A DNA stretch of 64,000 nucleotides from [Anoxybacillus] calidus (GCF_013760845.1 NZ_JACDUU010000002.1:124001-188000); one strand, 5' to 3'; positions 39,390-49,447 are shown, counted from the first letter of the stretch. Translations and numbers: made by a program. The notes: a model not told the origin generated them from the sequence alone.

Positions 39390-39472
39390 GAGGCTGACCT
39401 AAAAGTAAAGTATCAGACCCCGAAACATCATACATAGGACATAACGTCAGACACTGATGGGTCAGCCCCTTC
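39390..39472 (+). repeat. Dispersed palindromic repeat without T-run, copy between khpA and ylqD
   Basis: Outer arms GAGGCTGACC (39390-39399) and GGGTCAGCCCC (39459-39469). Inner AGTATCAGACCCC and GTCAGACACTGAT. Middle CATAGGACATAA resembles the copy at 20063. The tail is CCTTCC rather than T residues, so terminator ability looks lost; khpA already has its own terminator. Confidence 0.75.
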
Positions 39473-39498
39473 CAAATTTGCTCGTTAGGGGTGTGTGA

Positions 39499-39885
39499 AT
39501 GAAAATTATTCAAACGGTAGAAGTAAAACAAATATTGACCAAGGAAAGCAAAGCAAAATTACTAAAAAAATTCGAGGAAAGAAAGCTAAGGTTACAACAA
39601 GAATGTGAACAGCTTCGTTTTGAATTAAAACGATTAGAAAAAGCGAAAAAACATTCTCCTTTGCTTCTTAAACAACATTTTGAAAAAGAAATAAATGACA
39701 GGCTCGAAAAAGTGAAACTTCTCGATTTTCAAATTGAACAATTACATATCCTACCGTTAGGAAGCGAATTGAAAGAGCGGGAGATACAAGCTCTTGTTGA
39801 AGTCAATATAGGAGATAAATGGGAAGAGGTCATGGCACCAAAAACGATTATCATTGAAGACGGGATTGTAAAAGAAATTCGTTAG
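39499..39885 (+). CDS. ylqD: YlqD family protein, function unknown
   Basis: 128 residues, as in B. subtilis YlqD. Residues about 15-80 are strongly charged and predicted coiled coil (many K/E, spaced L); the C-terminal part is a small beta-rich segment (I-E-D-G-I-V-K-E-I-R). No catalytic motif is visible. Conserved place between khpA and rimM suggests a link with ribosome maturation, but that is inference. GTTAGGGGTGTG precedes the ATG. Confidence 0.85.
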   Translation: MKIIQTVEVKQILTKESKAKLLKKFEERKLRLQQECEQLRFELKRLEKAKKHSPLLLKQHFEKEINDRLEKVKLLDFQIEQLHILPLGSELKEREIQALVEVNIGDKWEEVMAPKTIIIEDGIVKEIR

Positions 39886-39903
39886 AGAAGAGGTGGTTAG
39901 GAT

Positions 39904-40422
39904 ATGGAAAGATGGTTTAACGTCGGAAAAATCGTAAATACACATGGAATTAGAGGTGAGGTACGCGTCATCTCAAAGACCGATTTTGCTGAGGAGAGAT
40001 ATAAACTAGGGAATACGCTTTATATCTTTATGGATCATGCGAGTGAACCAGTGGAAGTAAAAGTAAAAAGCCACCGTGTTCATAAATCATTTGACTTACT
40101 CTCATTTGAAGGTTATGACAACATCAATTTAGTTGAAAAATTTAAAGGAGCGATGATTAAAATTCCTGAAAGCCAGCTTGGGGAGTTAGAAGAAGGAGAA
40201 TATTATTTTCATGAAATTATCGGGTGTACGGTTGTCACTGAGCAAGGAGAGACTGTTGGTACAGTGAAAGAAATTTTAACTCCTGGTGCGAATGATGTAT
40301 GGGTGGTGAAAGGCAAGGGTGGAAAGGAGATTTTAATCCCATACATTGCGGATGTGGTAAAAAATGTGGATGTAAAAGAGAAACTCATCACTATTCATCC
40401 AATGGAAGGATTGCTTGAATGA
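39904..40422 (+). CDS. rimM: 16S rRNA processing protein RimM
   Basis: Assists 30S head maturation around S19/S13. 172 residues. N-terminal RimM domain with [14 protein letters not shown], and C-terminal PRC barrel from about 95 with [21 protein letters not shown] precedes the ATG. Stop overlaps the trmD start as ATGA. Confidence 0.95.
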   Translation: MERWFNVGKIVNTHGIRGEVRVISKTDFAEERYKLGNTLYIFMDHASEPVEVKVKSHRVHKSFDLLSFEGYDNINLVEKFKGAMIKIPESQLGELEEGEYYFHEIIGCTVVTEQGETVGTVKEILTPGANDVWVVKGKGGKEILIPYIADVVKNVDVKEKLITIHPMEGLLE

Positions 40423-41159
40423 TGAGAATCGATATATTGACGTTATTTCCCAATATGTTTTCCGGTGTGTTTAGTGAATCCATTTTAAAAAAGGCGCAGG
40501 AGAAGCACGCGGTTTCTTTAAATGTCATTAATTTTCGTGAGTTTGCTGATAACAAGCATAAAACGGTAGATGATTATCCGTATGGTGGCGGTGCAGGCAT
40601 GGTATTAAAGCCACAGCCAATATTTGATGCTGTTGAGCATTTAACAAAAAACAGTGCCGATCAACCGAGAATTATCTTGCTGTGTCCTCAGGGGGAACGG
40701 TATACGCAAAAAAAGGCGGAAGAATTGGCAAAAGAGAAACATTTAATTTTCATTTGCGGACATTATGAAGGATATGATGAACGTATACGCGAACATTTAG
40801 TGACAGATGAAATTTCTATCGGTGATTACGTCCTTACTGGTGGCGAGCTTGGGGCGATGGTCATTGTGGATAGCGTTGCCCGTTTGCTGCCCGGTGTGTT
40901 AGGAAATGAAGATTCACCTGTACAAGACTCATATAGTTGTGGGCTATTGGAACATCCTCATTATACACGCCCAGCCGATTTTCGCGGCATGAAAGTACCG
41001 GAAGTGCTTCTTTCTGGCAATCATCAGCTTATAGCAGAATGGCGTGAGAAAGAATCGTTGCGTCGCACCTATTTGCGAAGACCTGATTTACTTGAGCAAT
41101 ATCCATTGACAGAAAAACAAAAAAAATGGCTTCAGGAATTTGAAAAAAACAAAAGGTAA
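40419..41159 (+). CDS. trmD: tRNA (guanine-37-N1) methyltransferase TrmD
   Basis: Methylates G37 next to the anticodon to prevent frameshifting. 246 residues; SPOUT trefoil-knot segment [10 protein letters not shown] and D-E-I-S-I-G-D. Two adjacent ATGs (40419 and 40422) are possible; the second matches homologues that start M-R/K-I-D. Overlaps rimM by four bases. Confidence 0.95.
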   Translation: MMRIDILTLFPNMFSGVFSESILKKAQEKHAVSLNVINFREFADNKHKTVDDYPYGGGAGMVLKPQPIFDAVEHLTKNSADQPRIILLCPQGERYTQKKAEELAKEKHLIFICGHYEGYDERIREHLVTDEISIGDYVLTGGELGAMVIVDSVARLLPGVLGNEDSPVQDSYSCGLLEHPHYTRPADFRGMKVPEVLLSGNHQLIAEWREKESLRRTYLRRPDLLEQYPLTEKQKKWLQEFEKNKR

Positions 41160-41188
41160 CTATTGCATATGATACAACTTTATGTTAG

Positions 41189-41194
41189 TATAAT
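41189..41194 (+). promoter_or_regulatory. Candidate -10 of rplS
   Basis: Perfect TATAAT at 41189-41194, eight bases before the first leader hairpin; the -35 is unclear (TTGCAT at 41163 is 20 bases away). Confidence 0.45.
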
Positions 41195-41202
41195 CGTTGT
41201 GA

Positions 41203-41276
41203 CTTAGATTGTTGGTCTAAGTTTTGAAAACGATGTTCCGCTGCAATGATGAAAGAGCATTGTCATGAGCATCTGT
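41203..41276 (+). promoter_or_regulatory. L19-type structured mRNA leader
   Basis: Two hairpins before rplS: CTTAGA/TCTAAG (41203-41208 with 41216-41221), and a larger one where GATGTTC (41232-41238) faces GAGCATC (41267-41273) and CAATG faces CATTG inside. The rplS ribosome site follows directly. Ribosomal-protein L19 leaders are known in Bacilli, where they are thought to allow feedback control; I assign it by position and fold, not by a covariance search. Confidence 0.55.
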
Positions 41277-41294
41277 TGGAAGGAGTTGAATACG

Positions 41295-41639
41295 ATGCAT
41301 CATTTAATCCAAGAAATTACGAAAGAGCAATTAAGAACAGACTTACCAGACTTCCGCCCTGGTGACACGGTTCGCGTACATGTAAAAGTTGTTGAAGGAA
41401 ACCGTGAGCGTATTCAGGTGTTTGAAGGAGTCGTAATTAAGCGTCGTGGTGCTGGAATTAGCGAAACATTTACAGTTCGTAAAGTATCTTACGGTGTAGG
41501 TGTTGAGCGTACATTCCCAGTGCATACGCCAAAAATTGCGAAACTGGAAGTTGTTCGTCGTGGTAAAGTACGTCGTGCGAAACTTTACTATTTACGTCAA
41601 CTTCGCGGTAAAGCTGCACGCATTAAAGAAATTCGATAA
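41295..41639 (+). CDS. rplS: 50S ribosomal protein L19
   Basis: Large-subunit protein at the 30S-50S interface. 114 residues with [10 protein letters not shown] and [13 protein letters not shown] blocks and a basic C-terminus. An in-frame ATG at 41265 falls inside the leader hairpin; ATG at 41295 follows GGAAGGAGTTG and gives the family length. Confidence 0.96.
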   Translation: MHHLIQEITKEQLRTDLPDFRPGDTVRVHVKVVEGNRERIQVFEGVVIKRRGAGISETFTVRKVSYGVGVERTFPVHTPKIAKLEVVRRGKVRRAKLYYLRQLRGKAARIKEIR

Positions 41640-41685
41640 TAAGAAAAACGTTAAAAGTCTTGTTGTTCTAAAAGCTTATAGACGG

Positions 41686-41720
41686 AAAAGAAGGAGCTTG
41701 TTGATCAAGCTCCTTCTTTT
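41686..41720 (+). terminator. Terminator after rplS
   Basis: Fifteen-base perfect stem AAAAGAAGGAGCTTG / CAAGCTCCTTCTTTT with loop TTGAT; the T residues are part of the right arm. Confidence 0.92.
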
Positions 41721-41809
41721 CTACGTACATACAGTACAATATTTAGGATTCAATCCATGATTATGATAATATAAAAGTACGTACATTAAATAAATTAGGT
41801 GGGAGCAGG

Positions 41810-42361
41810 ATGACAAAGAAAAAAAATGAAACTTGGGAGTGGCTAAAAGCAATTGTAATTGCTGTTCTTCTTGCGGGAGGAATCCGCTATTTTGTTTTTG
41901 CGCCAATCATTGTCGACGGGCTTTCGATGATGCCGACTCTGCATGATCACGATCGAATGATTGTTAACAAACTATCCTATAAGATTGGGGAGCCAAAGCG
42001 CTTTGATATTATTGTTTTTCATGCGGAAGAGGGTAAAGATTATATTAAACGAGTCATCGGCCTGCCGGGTGACCGGATTGAGTATAAAAATGATACTTTA
42101 TACGTTAACGGCAAAGCGTATAAAGAGCCGTATTTAGACGAATCTAAGAAACAAGTGATTGACGGACCATTAACAGAGCCGTTTACGTTAGAGGAACTCA
42201 CTGGCCAAGAAACAGTGCCAGAGGGGCATCTTTTTGTTATGGGTGATAACCGTCGCTTTAGCAAAGATAGCCGTCATATCGGATTTATTCCGATGGATAA
42301 GGTCGTAGGCAAAACGAATATTGTTTATTGGCCTCTCTCTGATATTCGTATTGTTCGATAG
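41810..42361 (+). CDS. lepB: Signal peptidase I (SipS/LepB family)
   Basis: Membrane peptidase that removes signal peptides from exported proteins. 183 residues. One N-terminal membrane segment (about 13-32), catalytic S39 in G-L-S-M-M-P-T, catalytic K80 in D-Y-I-K-R-V-I-G-L-P-G-D, and the G-D-N-R box near residue 144. Bacillus-type single-spanner. GTGGGAGCAGG precedes the ATG. Could be any of the Sip paralogues; the symbol is generic. Confidence 0.93.
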   Translation: MTKKKNETWEWLKAIVIAVLLAGGIRYFVFAPIIVDGLSMMPTLHDHDRMIVNKLSYKIGEPKRFDIIVFHAEEGKDYIKRVIGLPGDRIEYKNDTLYVNGKAYKEPYLDESKKQVIDGPLTEPFTLEELTGQETVPEGHLFVMGDNRRFSKDSRHIGFIPMDKVVGKTNIVYWPLSDIRIVR

Positions 42362-42392
42362 AATAATATAGACAAGTAAGTAGGTGGCACTG

Positions 42393-43244
42393 ATGACGAT
42401 TCAATGGTTTCCGGGCCATATGGCCAAAGCAAAACGTGAAGTTCAAGAAAAATTAAAGTTAATTGATATTGTTTTTGAACTTGTTGATGCGCGCATTCCG
42501 ATGTCATCGAGAAACCCGATGATTGATGAAATTCTTGTGAATAAGCCACGGATTGTGCTGTTAAATAAAGCGGATATGGCTGATGAAGAAATTACGAAAC
42601 AATGGATTGCCTTTTTTCAAAATCAACATATAAAAGCTTTAGCCATTGATTCTCAAGCAGGAACAGGGGTAAAACAAATTGTTGCCGCAGCGAAAGAAAT
42701 GTTAAAGCCGAAATTTGAAAAAATGGCTGCGAAAGGAATTAAAAATCCAAGGGCGATGCGCGCGTTAATTGTCGGAATTCCTAATGTAGGGAAGTCGACA
42801 TTAATTAACCGGCTTGCAGGAAAACATATTGCCAAAACGGGAGATAAGCCAGGGGTAACAAAGGCACAGCAATGGATTAAAGTCGGTAAAGAAATGGAGT
42901 TATTGGATACTCCAGGGATTTTATGGCCGAAATTTGAGGATGAAGAAGTGGGACTGAAGCTTGCGACAACAGGAGCGATTAAAGATACGATTTTAAATTT
43001 ACAAGATGTTGCTGTATATGCGTTAAACTTTTTAAAACAACATTATCCGGAACGGTTAAAGGAGCGCTATTCGCTTGTCGAAATTCCTGAAGATATTGTG
43101 GCTCTTTTTGATGAAATCGGCAAACGCCGTGGCTGCTTAATGAGCGGTGGATTAGTCGATTACGACAAAGTAGCTGAACTTGTATTGCGCGAAATACGCA
43201 CAGAAAAGCTGGGACGGCTCAGCTTTGAAAAACCAAATGAATAG
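42393..43244 (+). CDS. rbgA: Ribosome biogenesis GTPase RbgA (YlqF)
   Basis: Circularly permuted GTPase required for late 50S assembly. 283 residues. G4 N-K-A-D appears before G1 G-I-P-N-V-G-K-S and G3 D-T-P-G, proving the permutation; C-terminal ANTAR-like helical domain. GTG at 42384 is in frame but ATG 42393 follows AAGTAGGTGG with good spacing and gives [10 protein letters not shown]. Confidence 0.95.
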   Translation: MTIQWFPGHMAKAKREVQEKLKLIDIVFELVDARIPMSSRNPMIDEILVNKPRIVLLNKADMADEEITKQWIAFFQNQHIKALAIDSQAGTGVKQIVAAAKEMLKPKFEKMAAKGIKNPRAMRALIVGIPNVGKSTLINRLAGKHIAKTGDKPGVTKAQQWIKVGKEMELLDTPGILWPKFEDEEVGLKLATTGAIKDTILNLQDVAVYALNFLKQHYPERLKERYSLVEIPEDIVALFDEIGKRRGCLMSGGLVDYDKVAELVLREIRTEKLGRLSFEKPNE

Positions 43245-43250
43245 AGAAAA

Positions 43251-43375
43251 GAGGATGACCTATAAGTGTCTGACCTCACACCTATATAACCATATATCGT
43301 TTGTTTACACAATATTGTATCTTATATTGTGTTGCGGGGCTGACACTTTGCTTTAGGTCAGCCTCTTTATTTTTT
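43251..43375 (+). repeat. Dispersed nested-palindrome repeat with T-run, copy between rbgA and rnhB
   Basis: Outer arms GAGGATGACC (43251-43260) and GGTCAGCCTC (43356-43365), then T-rich tail. Second-level AAGTGTCTGACCTCAC faces GCGGGGCTGACACTTT; an inner ACACAATAT faces ATATTGTGT. Longest and best-formed copy with 20063. Probably ends the lepB-rbgA transcript. Confidence 0.82.
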
Positions 43376-43425
43376 CTCGATTGTTGACGATATAAAATAT
43401 AACAGAGGAAAGTGAGTCGTTAAGA

Positions 43426-44208
43426 ATGAGAAAACAAACGGTGAAAGAGATTGAGCAAATATTGGCAACGATTACTGACGAACAGGACCCTAGATTCCGA
43501 CAAATTTGTGCGGATGAACGAAAAAGCGTCCAAAAGCTTGTTGTGCGCTGGTATAAGCAAAAAGAACTTGAAGAAGCGCAAAAAGCGCTATTTGAGCAAA
43601 TGTCTCGCTATGAGAGAGAGTTATATCAGCAAAACGTTCAGTATATCGCAGGTGTTGATGAAGTGGGGAGGGGACCAATTGCCGGCCCGGTTGTTGCCGC
43701 TGCTGTCATTTTACCTAAAAATGCCTATTTACCGGGATTAAACGATTCAAAGAAACTGTCAGAATCGAAACGTGAGGAGCTTTATAAGCAAATTATAAAT
43801 TGTGCCGTTTCCATTGGCATAGGAATGGTTTCAGCCGAAGAAATCGATCGGCTCAATATTTATCAAGCCACAAAGAAAGCGATGGTACAGGCTGTGGAAC
43901 AATTAACACCGCAACCTGATTACTTGTTAATTGATGCGATGGAACTACCCGTTTTCCTCCCGCAACTTTCAATCATCAAAGGAGATGCCAATAGCATTTC
44001 CATTGCGGCAAGTTCCATCATTGCCAAGGTAACGCGTGATCGATTCATGAAAGAACTAGGAAATCAATATCCGGAATATGGATTTGAAAAACATATGGGG
44101 TATGGAACGAAAGAACATTTAGAAGCGATACAAAAATACGGAATTATTTCTGAACACCGAAAATCATTTGCACCTGTCCGCGAAGCAATGCAGATACAAA
44201 AGGAGTAA
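43426..44208 (+). CDS. rnhB: Ribonuclease HII
   Basis: Removes RNA from RNA-DNA hybrids, including single misinserted ribonucleotides. 260 residues. A 70-residue helical N-terminal extension typical of Bacillus RNase HII precedes the catalytic start G-V-D-E-V-G-R-G; further acidic residues lie in L-I-D-A-M-E. AGAGGAAAGTGAG is the ribosome site. Confidence 0.95.
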   Translation: MRKQTVKEIEQILATITDEQDPRFRQICADERKSVQKLVVRWYKQKELEEAQKALFEQMSRYERELYQQNVQYIAGVDEVGRGPIAGPVVAAAVILPKNAYLPGLNDSKKLSESKREELYKQIINCAVSIGIGMVSAEEIDRLNIYQATKKAMVQAVEQLTPQPDYLLIDAMELPVFLPQLSIIKGDANSISIAASSIIAKVTRDRFMKELGNQYPEYGFEKHMGYGTKEHLEAIQKYGIISEHRKSFAPVREAMQIQKE

Positions 44209-44216
44209 AGAGAAAG

Positions 44217-45938
44217 ATGCTTCCAAACATTCAATCATTATTGGCGCACAACTCTTTTCAAGGAGCAAAAGAGGGTACATTACGACATGAGCAAGTTGTA
44301 TATGGAAAAGTAAATAAAATTTACCCAAATAATACAGCGGTTGTGCAAGTTGGCAGACATAGCTTTGTCGCCAAACTAGAGACATCTCTTACGGCAAACG
44401 AACAATATTGGTTTCAAGTCTTGTATGACAATCAAATGTTAACGTTAAAAGTATTGGAGCAATTCGAGCAACCGATATTGGATAGTAAAAACAAAGAAAA
44501 ACATGCCGCTGAACAATTGATGAAAAAATGGAGTCTGTCGGACAAGGCTGGCCGCTTGTTGCGCTTTTTACTGAAACACAATCTCCCAATCATTAAAAAC
44601 CATCTTCTCCAAGCAGCACAATGGCTAGAGAAAACAGAGCATATCGATGCTGCTTTGCAAGCAATAAAATTAATCTATGAAAACAATCTGCCATTTACAA
44701 AAGAAACGTTTGAAGCGATGAAAGCACTAGGAAATTCGCAGCCATTTTATAAGCAGCTCATCCATGTAAGAGATGTCTTAGAAAGTTTGCCTCAGCGAAC
44801 AGAAACGATTCAAAAGCTATTAGAGCAATTAAATATGCTGCTTGAGGGACAGGCAAAAATAACAGCAAAACAATGGAATCTTTCGTTGCTTTCACATTGG
44901 CTAAGTACGAAACAAACAGATGCACAGCCAGCCTTTTCGCTTCTCCAAAAACTTGGTCTTCTTCCGCACGAAAAGACAGAGATGGAACTATTACAAACAG
45001 TCGAAAAACAGCTTTTTGAAGCGAAACACTCTCCGATGTCCAGCATCGAAGTAAAAAAAGAATTAGCGAAATTTGTAGTCCGTCTGCAAACAGCAATGCG
45101 CTTGGAAAATAATGAACAATACGAGCGACAGTTTCGCTTTCTATTGTCGCTTTTTCAAACAGAAGAAATAAATGAAGTACAACTGGTAGAACGTTATAAA
45201 TCATTACTATTTAACAAACATTTATCAAAAAGTGAGCATCAGTTACTAGAAGCAATCATGGCGAACGATACGGATGACTGGAGTGTCAACGGAGGAGACA
45301 GGCTTGCAAAAGAAATAAAACAAATTATTCAATCGCTTGGATTGCAGTACGAGGCTGACTTACAATCTGCGGTCAAGGCCAAAATGATGAAAGATGTATC
45401 ATTTGACGAGTTAAAGCCGCTATTGTTAAAGGTGTTGCAAGAGTTTTCTTCTAATTCCATTGTAAAGGAGGTCGTTGAATCGACCATCTATCGTCTTACA
45501 GCTCAGCAACTGCTCAGTCAAGAACACGGACCGATTCAACATATCTTTTTGCAAATCCCTTTGAGATTGGGTGAACAGTTAACAGATGTGACTGTGCAAT
45601 GGCACGGGAAGAAGCGAGAAAATGGCCAAATGGATCCAAACTATTGCCGTATTCTCTTTTATTTACAGCTGCCGTTTTTAAAAGAAACCATTATTGATGT
45701 TCATATTCAAAATCGTGTGGTAAACATTTCGATTGTGACAGAAATGATGGGACTAGAGCCCCTTGTCACAGCTATGCAACCAATGTTAAAAGAAAATTTA
45801 GAAAAGTTGCGCTATAAACTATCGGCTGTAAAGGTGGTTCAAGCGGAGAAACAAAATCAACGTGATGATTCATCTCTTCGCTTTTCAGCTGTACAATTGG
45901 TACATGGAACATATTCAGGAGTGGATTACCGGATATGA
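44217..45938 (+). CDS. ylqG: YlqG-like protein with FliK-type C-terminal region
   Basis: 573-residue protein, clearly the positional equivalent of B. subtilis ylqG (function unknown). Residues about 1-420 are mostly helical, rich in K, E, Q and L. The last 130 residues (about 440-560) resemble the FliK/flagellar hook-length C-terminal domain: I-P-L-R-L-G-E-Q-L-T-D-V-T-V-Q-W, a beta strand, then a helix ending L-E-K-L-R-Y-K-L. No signal peptide. Its stop overlaps ylqH, which resembles the FlhB C-terminal domain, the natural partner of FliK. The FliK link is my inference from pattern, not a search. Confidence 0.75.
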   Translation: MLPNIQSLLAHNSFQGAKEGTLRHEQVVYGKVNKIYPNNTAVVQVGRHSFVAKLETSLTANEQYWFQVLYDNQMLTLKVLEQFEQPILDSKNKEKHAAEQLMKKWSLSDKAGRLLRFLLKHNLPIIKNHLLQAAQWLEKTEHIDAALQAIKLIYENNLPFTKETFEAMKALGNSQPFYKQLIHVRDVLESLPQRTETIQKLLEQLNMLLEGQAKITAKQWNLSLLSHWLSTKQTDAQPAFSLLQKLGLLPHEKTEMELLQTVEKQLFEAKHSPMSSIEVKKELAKFVVRLQTAMRLENNEQYERQFRFLLSLFQTEEINEVQLVERYKSLLFNKHLSKSEHQLLEAIMANDTDDWSVNGGDRLAKEIKQIIQSLGLQYEADLQSAVKAKMMKDVSFDELKPLLLKVLQEFSSNSIVKEVVESTIYRLTAQQLLSQEHGPIQHIFLQIPLRLGEQLTDVTVQWHGKKRENGQMDPNYCRILFYLQLPFLKETIIDVHIQNRVVNISIVTEMMGLEPLVTAMQPMLKENLEKLRYKLSAVKVVQAEKQNQRDDSSLRFSAVQLVHGTYSGVDYRI

Positions 45939-46213
45939 ATGAAAAACAAAAAGTAAAGCAAGCGATCGCATTGACGTATCGTCCTGACCGAGATGGGGCT
46001 CCTATTGTCACAGCGAAAGGAAAAGGATATGTCGCTGAAAAAATCATCGAAACAGCAAAAGAGCATCAAGTTCCTATTCAAGAGGATGCATCGCTTGTAG
46101 AAATGTTAAGTAAGCTGCAAATTAATGAAACGATACCAGAAGAGTTATATCAAGTTGTAGCGGAAGTTTTTGCGTTTGTTTATCGCGTGGAAAAGCAGTT
46201 AGCGAAAAAATAA
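45935..46213 (+). CDS. ylqH: FlhB C-terminal domain-like protein YlqH
   Basis: 92 residues matching the cytoplasmic FlhB substrate-switch domain: A-L-T-Y-R-P-D-R-D-G-A-P-I-V-T-A-K-G, then V-P-I-Q-E-D near residue 50, and I-P-E-E-L-Y-Q-V-V-A-E-V near the end. No membrane segments, and the N-P-T-H autocleavage motif that precedes this block in FlhB is absent (sequence there is V-K-Q-A-I-A-L). Translationally coupled to ylqG by ATGA. Stand-alone FlhB-like proteins exist in other flagellated bacteria; role here unproven. Confidence 0.85.
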   Translation: MNEKQKVKQAIALTYRPDRDGAPIVTAKGKGYVAEKIIETAKEHQVPIQEDASLVEMLSKLQINETIPEELYQVVAEVFAFVYRVEKQLAKK

Positions 46214-46228
46214 TAATAGAATTTTACA

Positions 46229-46258
46229 AAATAAGAGCGCTGCCTCTTATTTTTTTTT
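46229..46258 (+). terminator. Terminator after ylqH
   Basis: AATAAGAG (46230-46237) / CTCTTATT (46244-46251) with GCGCTG loop and a long T-run. Confidence 0.88.
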
Positions 46259-46293
46259 GAGTTGAAGGATTTTTTAATTTTCTGTCGAAAAGG

Positions 46294-46321
46294 TAGACAA
46301 TATGTAAAGTAGCATTATACA
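46294..46321 (+). promoter_or_regulatory. Candidate promoter of sucCD
   Basis: TAGACA (46294-46299), 16-base spacer, TATACA (46316-46321), about 45 bases ahead of the sucC start. Confidence 0.45.
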
Positions 46322-46366
46322 ATGAAAGCGCTAGTATTTTTATTTTTATACATAGGAGGATGGGAC

Positions 46367-47527
46367 ATGAATATTCATGAGTATCAAGGCAAAGAGATCC
46401 TCAGAAGCTATGGGGTTGCAGTGCCAAATGGCCGCGTTGCATTCACAGTTGAAGAAGCAGTGGAAGCGGCAAAAGAGTTAGGAAGCGAGATTTGTGTGGT
46501 AAAAGCGCAAATTCATGCCGGTGGACGCGGAAAGGCCGGAGGGGTAAAAGTAGCGAAAAGTTTAGATGAAGTTCGTACATATGCAAGTGAATTATTAGGA
46601 AAAGTGCTTGTCACTCATCAAACAGGTCCTGAAGGAAAAGAAGTAAAGCGCCTTCTTATCGAGGAAGGATGCGATATTAAGAAAGAGTACTATATTGGGT
46701 TAGTAGTAGACCGTGCCACTTCCCGCGTTGTTTTAATGGGTTCTGAAGAGGGTGGAACAGAAATCGAGGAAGTAGCAGCGAAAACACCAGAGAAAATTTT
46801 TAAAGAATACATCGATCCTGCTGTTGGTTTACAAGCGTTCCAAGCTCGACGTATGGCGTTTAACATCAATATTCCAAAGGAATTAGTGAATCAAGCCGTT
46901 AAATTTATGATGGGGCTATACCAAGTGTTTGTAGAAAAAGACTGCTCCATCGCGGAAATTAATCCTCTTGTTATCACAGGAGACGGTAAAGTCATGGCGC
47001 TTGATGCGAAGCTGAACTTTGATTCAAATGCCTTATACCGTCATAAAGAATTGTTGGAATACCGTGACTTAGATGAAGAAGATCCAAAAGAAATTGAAGC
47101 ATCTAAATATGACTTAAACTACATCGCTCTTGATGGAAATATCGGATGCATGGTCAATGGTGCCGGTCTTGCGATGGCAACGATGGATATTATTAAATAT
47201 TACGGCGGAGAGCCAGCAAACTTCTTAGATGTCGGTGGCGGCGCGACAGCGGAAAAAGTAACGGAAGCGTTTAAAATCATTCTTTCCGACCCGAAAGTAA
47301 AAGGCATCTTTGTGAATATTTTTGGCGGTATCATGAAATGTGACGTAATCGCAACCGGGATCGTTGAAGCGACAAAACAAGTTGGTTTAGAACTTCCGCT
47401 TGTTGTTCGTTTAGAAGGAACGAACGTTGAATTAGGCAAGAAAATTTTAGAAGAGTCTGGACTAAATATTACGGCTGCTGAGTCAATGGCTGACGGTGCG
47501 CAAAAAATCGTGGAGTTAGTAGGATAA
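46367..47527 (+). CDS. sucC: Succinyl-CoA synthetase, beta subunit
   Basis: ADP/GDP-forming TCA enzyme with SucD. 386 residues. ATP-grasp N-terminal domain ([10 protein letters not shown] start, G-G-R-G-K-A-G-G-V) and C-terminal ligase domain ([17 protein letters not shown]). In-frame ATG at 46322 lies at the promoter; ATG 46367 after TAGGAGGATGGG gives the family start. Confidence 0.96.
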   Translation: MNIHEYQGKEILRSYGVAVPNGRVAFTVEEAVEAAKELGSEICVVKAQIHAGGRGKAGGVKVAKSLDEVRTYASELLGKVLVTHQTGPEGKEVKRLLIEEGCDIKKEYYIGLVVDRATSRVVLMGSEEGGTEIEEVAAKTPEKIFKEYIDPAVGLQAFQARRMAFNINIPKELVNQAVKFMMGLYQVFVEKDCSIAEINPLVITGDGKVMALDAKLNFDSNALYRHKELLEYRDLDEEDPKEIEASKYDLNYIALDGNIGCMVNGAGLAMATMDIIKYYGGEPANFLDVGGGATAEKVTEAFKIILSDPKVKGIFVNIFGGIMKCDVIATGIVEATKQVGLELPLVVRLEGTNVELGKKILEESGLNITAAESMADGAQKIVELVG

Positions 47528-47544
47528 GAAGGCGGGGGAGAAAA

Positions 47545-48447
47545 ATGAGCGTTTTTATTAACAAGGACACAAAAGTAATTGTACAAGGAATTACAGGTTC
47601 ACAAGGGTTGTTCCATGCGAAGCAAATGCTTGAATACGGTACAAAAATTGTTGGCGGAACTTCACCTGGTAAAGGCGGAACAGAGGTCGAAGGTATCCCT
47701 GTATTTAACACAGTCGAAGAAGCTGTAAAAGCGACAGGAGCGAATGCGTCTGTCATTTACGTTCCAGCTCCGTTTGCTGCCGATGCGATTATGGAAGCGG
47801 TCGATGCAGAATTAGATCTTGTCGTTTGCATTACAGAGGGCATTCCTGTGCTTGATATGGTAAAGGTAAAACGTTACATGGAGGGTAAGAAAACACGTTT
47901 AATCGGACCTAACTGCCCAGGTGTTATTACGCCTGAGGAATGCAAAATCGGTATCATGCCTGGTTACATTCATAAAAAAGGTCACGTTGGTATCGTGTCT
48001 CGCTCTGGTACGTTAACATATGAGGCTGTTCATCAGTTAACACAAGCTGGTATTGGTCAATCAACAGCTGTTGGTATCGGCGGAGACCCTGTCAACGGTA
48101 CAAACTTCATTGACGTATTAAAAGCATTTAACGAAGACGAAGAAACATATGCTGTTATCATGATTGGTGAAATCGGTGGAACTGCTGAAGAAGAAGCGGC
48201 AGAATGGGTAAAAGCGAACATGAAAAAACCTGTTGTCGGCTTTATCGGCGGTCAAACAGCGCCTCCAGGCAAGCGTATGGGACATGCTGGTGCCATCATT
48301 TCCGGCGGTAAAGGAACAGCAACAGAAAAAATTAAGAAAATGAATGAATGCGGAATTAAAGTTGCTGAAACTCCAGCTGTCATCGGTGAAACATTAATCG
48401 CAGTTTTGAAAGACAAAGGCTTATACGAAAAATGTAAAACTCACTAA
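47545..48447 (+). CDS. sucD: Succinyl-CoA synthetase, alpha subunit
   Basis: Carries the phospho-histidine of the reaction. 300 residues. CoA-binding Rossmann domain with Q-G-I-T-G-S-Q-G, then the active-site region with G-H-A-G-A-I-I (catalytic His in that segment). GGCGGGGGAG precedes the ATG. 17 bases after sucC. Confidence 0.96.
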   Translation: MSVFINKDTKVIVQGITGSQGLFHAKQMLEYGTKIVGGTSPGKGGTEVEGIPVFNTVEEAVKATGANASVIYVPAPFAADAIMEAVDAELDLVVCITEGIPVLDMVKVKRYMEGKKTRLIGPNCPGVITPEECKIGIMPGYIHKKGHVGIVSRSGTLTYEAVHQLTQAGIGQSTAVGIGGDPVNGTNFIDVLKAFNEDEETYAVIMIGEIGGTAEEEAAEWVKANMKKPVVGFIGGQTAPPGKRMGHAGAIISGGKGTATEKIKKMNECGIKVAETPAVIGETLIAVLKDKGLYEKCKTH

Positions 48448-48453
48448 TCAATA

Positions 48454-48498
48454 AGTCCCGCATGGAGAGTTTTCCGCTTCCATGCGGGGCTATTTTCT
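48454..48498 (+). terminator. Terminator after sucCD
   Basis: Thirteen-base stem AGTCCCGCATGGA (48454-48466) / TCCATGCGGGGCT (48479-48491) with one G-U pair, then ATTTTC. Confidence 0.88.
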
Positions 48499-48525
48499 TA
48501 CATACTACATAGAAAGAGGGATCCG

Positions 48526-49413
48526 ATGCACTCAACAGTACGGGAACGGCTCATTCATCTTCATCATTGCCGAGGTATTGGTTGGAAATCCATCGCGCGT
48601 TTACTTCAACTTGACCCCTCGCTTTCAACCATCTTTGAGCTCCCATATGATACCCTTTCTGCATACCTTCCTATTACAAAAGAACAAAGTTTATTGTTTT
48701 TCCAAGATTTACATTCCATCACCATTCAAAGTATGATAAAAACATATAAGGAAAAAGATATTCATATAGTTACCGTTTTTGATAAGGAATATCCACACTT
48801 ATTAAGACATATATATGAGCCACCATGGATTTTATATGCAAAAGGAAATCTTGAATGGCTGAACTTGCATAAAATCATAAGCGTTGTCGGTACACGAACG
48901 CCGACAAGAGAGGGGTTACAAGCAGTGCAAGAGCTTGTTCGGCCATTAGTGCAAAAAGGATGGATTATTGTCAGTGGACTTGCTTCAGGTATTGATACGG
49001 CTGTTCACCAAACGGCAATCCAATATGGTGGAAAAACAATTGCTGTTATTGCAGGTGGACTATCTCATATTTATCCGAAAACCAATCTTGCTTTAGCCAA
49101 TGAAATAATGAAAAACCATCTTCTTATTTCGGAATATCCGCCACATATAAAGCCGCAAAAATGGCAATTTCCGTTGCGCAACCGTATTATTAGCGGTCTT
49201 TCGCTTGGGACGGTTATCATCCAAGCAAATGAACGAAGCGGTTCTCTTATTACTGCTCAGATGGCGTTAGAACAAGGACGAGAAGTATTTGCGGTTCCGG
49301 GCTCTATCTTTTTAGAGCAGGCAAAAGGGACGAACCGACTGATTCAGCAGGGGGCAAAACTAGTATTATGTTCCGAAGACATTACCGATGAGTTTAGACA
49401 TTTTTTTCATTGA
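48526..49413 (+). CDS. dprA: DNA processing protein DprA (Smf)
   Basis: Loads RecA on incoming single-stranded DNA during transformation. 295 residues. Rossmann core with V-V-G-T-R-T-P-T, S-G-L-A-S-G-I-D-T-A-V-H and G-S-L-I-T-A-Q-M-A; helical N-terminal SAM-like part. AAAGAGGGATCCG precedes the ATG. Lies between sucD and topA as in B. subtilis. Presence alone does not prove competence. Confidence 0.94.
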   Translation: MHSTVRERLIHLHHCRGIGWKSIARLLQLDPSLSTIFELPYDTLSAYLPITKEQSLLFFQDLHSITIQSMIKTYKEKDIHIVTVFDKEYPHLLRHIYEPPWILYAKGNLEWLNLHKIISVVGTRTPTREGLQAVQELVRPLVQKGWIIVSGLASGIDTAVHQTAIQYGGKTIAVIAGGLSHIYPKTNLALANEIMKNHLLISEYPPHIKPQKWQFPLRNRIISGLSLGTVIIQANERSGSLITAQMALEQGREVFAVPGSIFLEQAKGTNRLIQQGAKLVLCSEDITDEFRHFFH

Positions 49414-49447
49414 AATAAAGAAACATGAAAATTTTTCATAAACTTGT

